Positions 60,650 to 64,000 of a stretch of 64,000 bases of DNA are shown piece by piece. Location of the stretch: contig NZ_CP115760.1 in NCBI RefSeq assembly GCF_027912675.1, positions 62,001-126,000 on the forward strand, given 5' to 3'. Both the position numbers and the translations under genes were made by a program. Below the pieces are notes generated by a model. That model was given only the letters and a program-made list of their open reading frames with translations. It had not been told where the DNA came from and did no database searches. The number at the start of each line of letters is the position of its first letter. Within the stretch, counting starts at the first letter, position 1. Origin of the DNA: Paracoccus sp. SCSIO 75233. Its GTDB lineage: Bacteria > Pseudomonadota > Alphaproteobacteria > Rhodobacterales > Rhodobacteraceae.

Positions 60650-62712
60650 CCACGCACCTCCCAGGGCGACAGGTCGAGCGAGGCGACGGCGCTCAGGGCA
60701 TCGCCCAGTTCCTGCTGCGCCGTCACCGTTTCGACAAGGGCGATGTTCACGTCTGTCGGCGTGTCGAGATCGGCCTCGACCACCTTGCCATTGGCCAGCT
60801 TCACGCGCAGCGACGCCGTGCCGCGCGGTGTTTCGATGCGAGCCTCGCCCTCGCCCGACACCCTGTCCACATCCGGCACCTGCGGCACAGCAATCATCCC
60901 GGCGGCCGCGATCAGGTCGAGGCTTTGGGCGATCTCTTCGCAGCGCAGCCGCAGCCGCGCCAGCGCATCGCCGCCGTTGCGGACGCGCATTTCGAACCCG
61001 AGATCCTTCAGCGTTGGATCACCCGTTCGGGCATCCGATCCGCCACCTCGCGCCCGGTCCACCGGGCCGCTGGCCGGGGCGTCATTGCCGATGCGCGCGA
61101 TGCGTCTAAGCCGCATCCGCATCAGCGGGGCCGCCTGCACCCGGCGCGACAGCCGCCGGATCGCCCCAGCCTGCGTGGCAATCCCGGCAACGTCGGCACC
61201 TTGAACGGTCAGTTGCAACGCCCCAGCGCGCGCGGCGAGCCACAAAAAACCCGACTGAAGGCCGAACTCGGCCAGCCAGTTCAGGTGGCTGGCGATCCGC
61301 TCGCGTTCCACGGCGGCGGCGCGGCCACGGCGCGCGTCATGGTCGGGCTCGACGCCGGCGGCCACCTCAATCGCAGCGCAAGCCAGCGCGCGATAGGACA
61401 CGCTGCTGAGCGGCATCATGGTGGCCAGACGCTCGACGAAATCGGCCACCCTCATCTGCGGCCCATCCATCAAATCCGTCGCGCCGACAAGGCTCGTGGC
61501 GTCGCTGGCCGCAACGGTATCGCCATCCAGCGTCAACGTCAGCCGCAGCCCAGCCGGCAGGCCGGGAAAGAACGGCCCGAACGGCACCTTGATCCAGTCC
61601 ATCTGTAACCCGTCGCTGCTGCGCGGCTGGTCCTTGGTCATCTCGACCATCGACATGAAATGCGGCTCGATCCCGTCGATAGTGGCCTTGGAGTGGCCGC
61701 CATGTCCGGCATGCCCATCGTGGCCGGAATGGTCCTGCTGTTTGCCATGACCGCCGTGACCGCCATGCCCGTGACCGTGACCGGGACCGTGGCTTTCCAC
61801 CTCCTCCGCCTTCACCAGGTTCATGCCGCATTTAGGGCACTTGCCCGGTGCATCGCTGATCACCTCGGGGTGCATCGGGCAACTATATGCCCCCGACCCG
61901 CCCGCCTTGTCGTCGTGACCGGCATGATCGCCATGCGCGGAGGGCGCGTGGCTTGCATGCCCATGCCCATGCCCATGCCCGTGACCGTGGCTTTCCACCT
62001 CCTCCGCCTTCGCCAGGTTCATGCCGCATTTGGGGCACTTGCCCGGTGCGTCGCTGATCACCTCGGGGTGCATCGGGCAAGTGTATGCCCCCGACCCGCC
62101 CGCGTCGTGAGCGTGGCCCGCATGTGCGTGATCGGCGGGGTTTGGCCTGTCCTCCCGGGGCATGTCGTGGCCACCGTGCCCACCATGTCCATCGGACGCT
62201 GTTTCGCGCGGCACCAGCGTCATGCCACATTTGGGGCAGTCTCCGGGGGCGTCGCGGACGATTTCGGGGTGCATCGGGCAAGTGTATTCCACGCGCACCT
62301 CAAGAGCGGGGGCGTTAAACTCCCCGCTGTCAGCGCGAAACGCGCCCGCGGCGATCACGCGGCGCAGATCGGCCAGCCCGGCCCGTGTCAGCGGGGCCGA
62401 CACGTCCGCATCGGGCAACGGGGCGATGTCGCCTGCGCCCAGTGCCAGGATCGCGCGGGGGCGCGGCATCTGCGCGTAGGTGACGGCGGCGGCATCGCGC
62501 AGACCGTCCGGAATCGGGCCGACGACGATGAGAACGTCGGCATGGCGCGGGGTGCCTACAACACGCAGGTGCGCATTGGCAAGGTCGATCCCCATCGACC
62601 GCGCGACAGACGGGCCGGGCAGCACAAAGGCCGTCAGATCGCGCGCCATGGCCGCCGCGACCGCCCGCCTGATCCCGTACATCGCGCCCTCTCGCGCCCC
62701 GGCTATGGTCAT
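60646..62712 (-). CDS. NuoB-like / triple heavy-metal-binding / NuoD-like fusion protein
   Basis: 688 residues. Residues 1-125 follow the NuoB fold (ARDLTAFVLPGPSVARSM, VVGTPRHADVLIVVGPIPDG, YAQMPRPRAILALGAGDI) but contain no Cys, so the N2 iron-sulfur ligands are gone. Residues 141-300 hold three heavy-metal-binding domains, CPMHPE at 145, 212 and 278 with CPKCGM at 159, 226 and 292. They are separated by linkers rich in GHGHGH and HGGHGGH. Residues 346-688 follow NuoD (ERIASHLNWLAEFG, ETPRGTASLRV, SLDLSPWEVRG). The usual GPQHPAAHGVLRL pocket reads GPFFPGLPAGLRL (379-391). The start overlaps the nuoA stop; upstream extension lies inside nuoA. It probably caps the membrane arm and binds metal. 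No such fusion is known to me. Confidence 0.88.
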   Translation of the reverse strand: MTIAGAREGAMYGIRRAVAAAMARDLTAFVLPGPSVARSMGIDLANAHLRVVGTPRHADVLIVVGPIPDGLRDAAAVTYAQMPRPRAILALGAGDIAPLPDADVSAPLTRAGLADLRRVIAAGAFRADSGEFNAPALEVRVEYTCPMHPEIVRDAPGDCPKCGMTLVPRETASDGHGGHGGHDMPREDRPNPADHAHAGHAHDAGGSGAYTCPMHPEVISDAPGKCPKCGMNLAKAEEVESHGHGHGHGHGHASHAPSAHGDHAGHDDKAGGSGAYSCPMHPEVISDAPGKCPKCGMNLVKAEEVESHGPGHGHGHGGHGGHGKQQDHSGHDGHAGHGGHSKATIDGIEPHFMSMVEMTKDQPRSSDGLQMDWIKVPFGPFFPGLPAGLRLTLTLDGDTVAASDATSLVGATDLMDGPQMRVADFVERLATMMPLSSVSYRALACAAIEVAAGVEPDHDARRGRAAAVERERIASHLNWLAEFGLQSGFLWLAARAGALQLTVQGADVAGIATQAGAIRRLSRRVQAAPLMRMRLRRIARIGNDAPASGPVDRARGGGSDARTGDPTLKDLGFEMRVRNGGDALARLRLRCEEIAQSLDLIAAAGMIAVPQVPDVDRVSGEGEARIETPRGTASLRVKLANGKVVEADLDTPTDVNIALVETVTAQQELGDALSAVASLDLSPWEVRG

Positions 62713-63071
62713 TGCCGCCTCAACGCGCCCTGGCTCCAGCCATAGAGCAGGCCCAGGAACAGGATTGAGAGGAAAACGCCCATGTCGAGCAATGCGATCA
62801 GCCCTTCTTCGCGGTAGACGACCGCCCACGGATACATGAACGCCATCTCCATGTCGAAGGCCAGAAACAGCAGCGCATAACCGGCATAGCGCGCATGATA
62901 GCGGACCCAGACCGGATCGCGCGACAAGGTACCGGCCGTGGCGGGCACGTCCTTGCCCGGTTCCGAGCGCGTGCGCCCGATGGCCCGGGCGAGCCCGTAA
63001 AGGCTTAGCACGAAACCGAACACACCGACACTCAGCCCGAAAAGGATCGCGTATTGGGAAAGCTCGCTCAT
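62709..63071 (-). CDS. nuoA: Complex I-like membrane subunit NuoA
   Basis: 120 residues, three helices: YAGYALLFLAFDMEMAFMYPWAVVYRE is the NuoA core with the conserved acidic FDxE. The N-terminal half has a variable loop (GRTRSEPGKDVPATAGTL). A strong GGAGGT ribosome site precedes the ATG. First gene of the operon; no nuo genes precede it. Confidence 0.93.
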   Translation of the reverse strand: MSELSQYAILFGLSVGVFGFVLSLYGLARAIGRTRSEPGKDVPATAGTLSRDPVWVRYHARYAGYALLFLAFDMEMAFMYPWAVVYREEGLIALLDMGVFLSILFLGLLYGWSQGALRRQ

Positions 63072-63327
63072 CCGTGTTACCTCCTTCGGGTGCTCGACTC
63101 TCTAAAGTGTTAAGGGTTTAAGCAGAACGGCACAATCAAACTAACGCCAGCGGCCATGCTGCCGTTATGCACAGACGCTTTGAGCTGCGGATCATTACAG
63201 CTCTCCGAAAATTCCGGGCTTGGGACTTCAAGAACACAGGTCTCCAATTGGTTTCTTCCAATTGGGTGGCCGGTGATTTAGCGTTGCATGATTGACGATC
63301 CGAACAAACAGGACAGAGGGAAGTCAA
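63072..63327. other. Divergent intergenic region upstream of nuoA
   Basis: 256 bases between nuoA and the DUF6629 gene, AT-richer than its surroundings (TCTCTAAAGTGTTAAGGG). It should hold the promoters for both genes. No clear operator palindrome was found. Confidence 0.4.
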
Positions 63328-64000
63328 ATGTGCCTGTCCGCTCAAGTCAGCTTTGCCGCCAGTGTTTTTCTTGTTGGCGGCGGCACGGCCATTTCAATTG
63401 TGGCTTGGCGGCGCAACAAACGCTATCTCCCGCTTGCCCTGATGCCGCTTTTCGCCGGACTGCAGCAGTTTACCGAGGGTTTTGTCTGGGTCGGCATGAA
63501 CGGAAACGATCCCCTGACGGTTTTGTGGGGGGCAATGGGGTTCATCTTTTTCACCTGGTTCATGTGGCCGATCTGGGTCCCCTTCTCGGTCTACGTGCTT
63601 GAACCGGACGACAGCCCCCGAAAGCGGTTGTTCCGCCTCATGGCGTTGATCGGGCTGGCTTTCGGACTGCTGCTTTACATACCGCACGGGCTAAACAGTG
63701 ACATGGTGGTGGTCGAGGTCAACAATCAGTCTCTGGCCTATGAAAAATCCATGTGGCTGGATTTCATGATGCCACGCTGGCTGACCAATACAATCTATGT
63801 GACCCTTATCACCCTCCCGCCAGCGCTGTCGCATTACAAACACATGCGCCATTTCGCCCTGACGCTGGGGGCGGTGATCGTGGTCGATATCGCCTTCCTG
63901 CAATTCGCATATATTTCGTTTTTCTGCCTGCTGGCGGGTCTCGCAACGCTGCATCTGGTGTACATCATTTTGACCAACAAATGCGCCCGTGAATGCCCTG
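63328..64000 (+). CDS. DUF6629-like membrane protein, C-terminus outside the window
   Basis: 224 codons open to the window edge. It starts MCLSAQVSFAASVFLVGGGTA, as in DUF6629 proteins (MCFSATASF...), with about six to seven helices (LPLALMPLFAGLQQFTEGFVWVGM, FIFFTWFMWPIWVPFSVYVLEPD). Function unknown. It is read divergently from the nuo-like operon. Cys residues (TNKCARECP) lie at the edge. Confidence 0.7.
   Translation, partial: MCLSAQVSFAASVFLVGGGTAISIVAWRRNKRYLPLALMPLFAGLQQFTEGFVWVGMNGNDPLTVLWGAMGFIFFTWFMWPIWVPFSVYVLEPDDSPRKRLFRLMALIGLAFGLLLYIPHGLNSDMVVVEVNNQSLAYEKSMWLDFMMPRWLTNTIYVTLITLPPALSHYKHMRHFALTLGAVIVVDIAFLQFAYISFFCLLAGLATLHLVYIILTNKCARECP

Noticed and set aside
61741..62160. CRISPR-like regular repeats
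   Set aside because: The periodicity comes from the coding repeats of the metal-binding domains in the fusion protein, in frame and with diverged linkers.
61660..62745. A 361-codon rightward open frame opposite the NuoB/NuoD fusion
   Set aside because: It is the antisense of the His-rich and CPMHP repeats, which produce long GC-rich shadow frames.

Overview
The window looks like accessory DNA from a high-GC alphaproteobacterium of the Rhodobacterales type (Roseobacter/Paracoccus relatives). The reasons are the GC-rich codon use, the cbb3 oxidase operon linked to DUF2189 and DUF6522 proteins, the ISL3, IS6 and IS110 families present, and tightly packed operons with ATGA stop/start overlaps. 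No rRNA, tRNA or CRISPR array was seen. The number of insertion sequences and broken genes suggests a plasmid, chromid or genomic island. The organism call is inference.

Layout: (1) 1-7.8 kb: the 5' part of an McrB-like restriction ATPase with Mrr_N and EVE-like domains, an envelope-glycosylation operon (GT83/ArnT-like enzyme, GT2 transferase, GtrA flippase), a divergent OmpR-type two-component system, and ynfA. (2) 7.9-12.7 kb: a mercury-resistance locus, merR divergent from merT-merP-small Cys protein-merF-like-small Cys protein-merA-extra disulfide reductase, with a classic 19-bp-spaced mer promoter. (3) 12.9-22.7 kb: two inverted copies of one IS3-family element bracket a BREX remnant (brxB truncated, brxC intact, pglX truncated), followed by a one-ended ISL3 element. 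(4) 23-30 kb: a cbb3 oxidase operon (ccoNOQP plus ccoS) led by a frameshifted truncated globin, a DUF488 protein and a nitronate monooxygenase, divergent from a DUF6522 gene. (5) 30-32.8 kb: debris (IS3 and IS5 remnants, a broken DUF892 ferritin-like gene, a broken META-domain gene) and an intact ISKra4-type element. (6) 32.8-37.9 kb: sbcDC divergent from a WYL-domain regulator across a shared palindrome. (7) 37.9-41.3 kb: an IS6 element, a MarR regulator with an AlkD-like repair protein and a DUF6616 protein, and a BrnTA toxin-antitoxin pair. (8) 41.3-48.3 kb: an IS cluster with IS110 elements carrying structured leaders, and a perfect ~1.5-kb inverted duplication centred on one IS5-family element, then the third IS3 copy, which cuts arcA. 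(9) 48.3-54.2 kb: truncated arcA, a YfcC-type carrier, a P1B metal ATPase with a CPD motif, and a patatin-like lipase. (10) 54.2-63.1 kb: a reduced complex I-like operon. (11) 63.3 kb to the end: a partial DUF6629 membrane protein.

The most unusual locus is region 10. One operon encodes nuoA, nuoH, nuoJ, nuoK, nuoL, nuoM and nuoN plus a single 688-residue protein. That protein joins a cysteine-free NuoB-like domain, three CPMHPE...CPKCGM heavy-metal-binding domains separated by His-rich linkers, and a NuoD-like domain whose quinone-pocket His positions are changed. NuoC, NuoE, NuoF, NuoG and NuoI are missing. It reads as a complex I-derived ion-translocating membrane machine that has lost its electron-transfer chemistry and gained a metal-binding module. 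It lies next to a metal-transporting ATPase and in the same window as a mer operon.

A second theme is IS-driven decay. Each of the three IS3 copies abuts the broken end of a gene (brxB, pglX, arcA) on its orfA side, and none shows a target-site duplication. The palindromic IS110/IS5 cluster points to further rearrangement.
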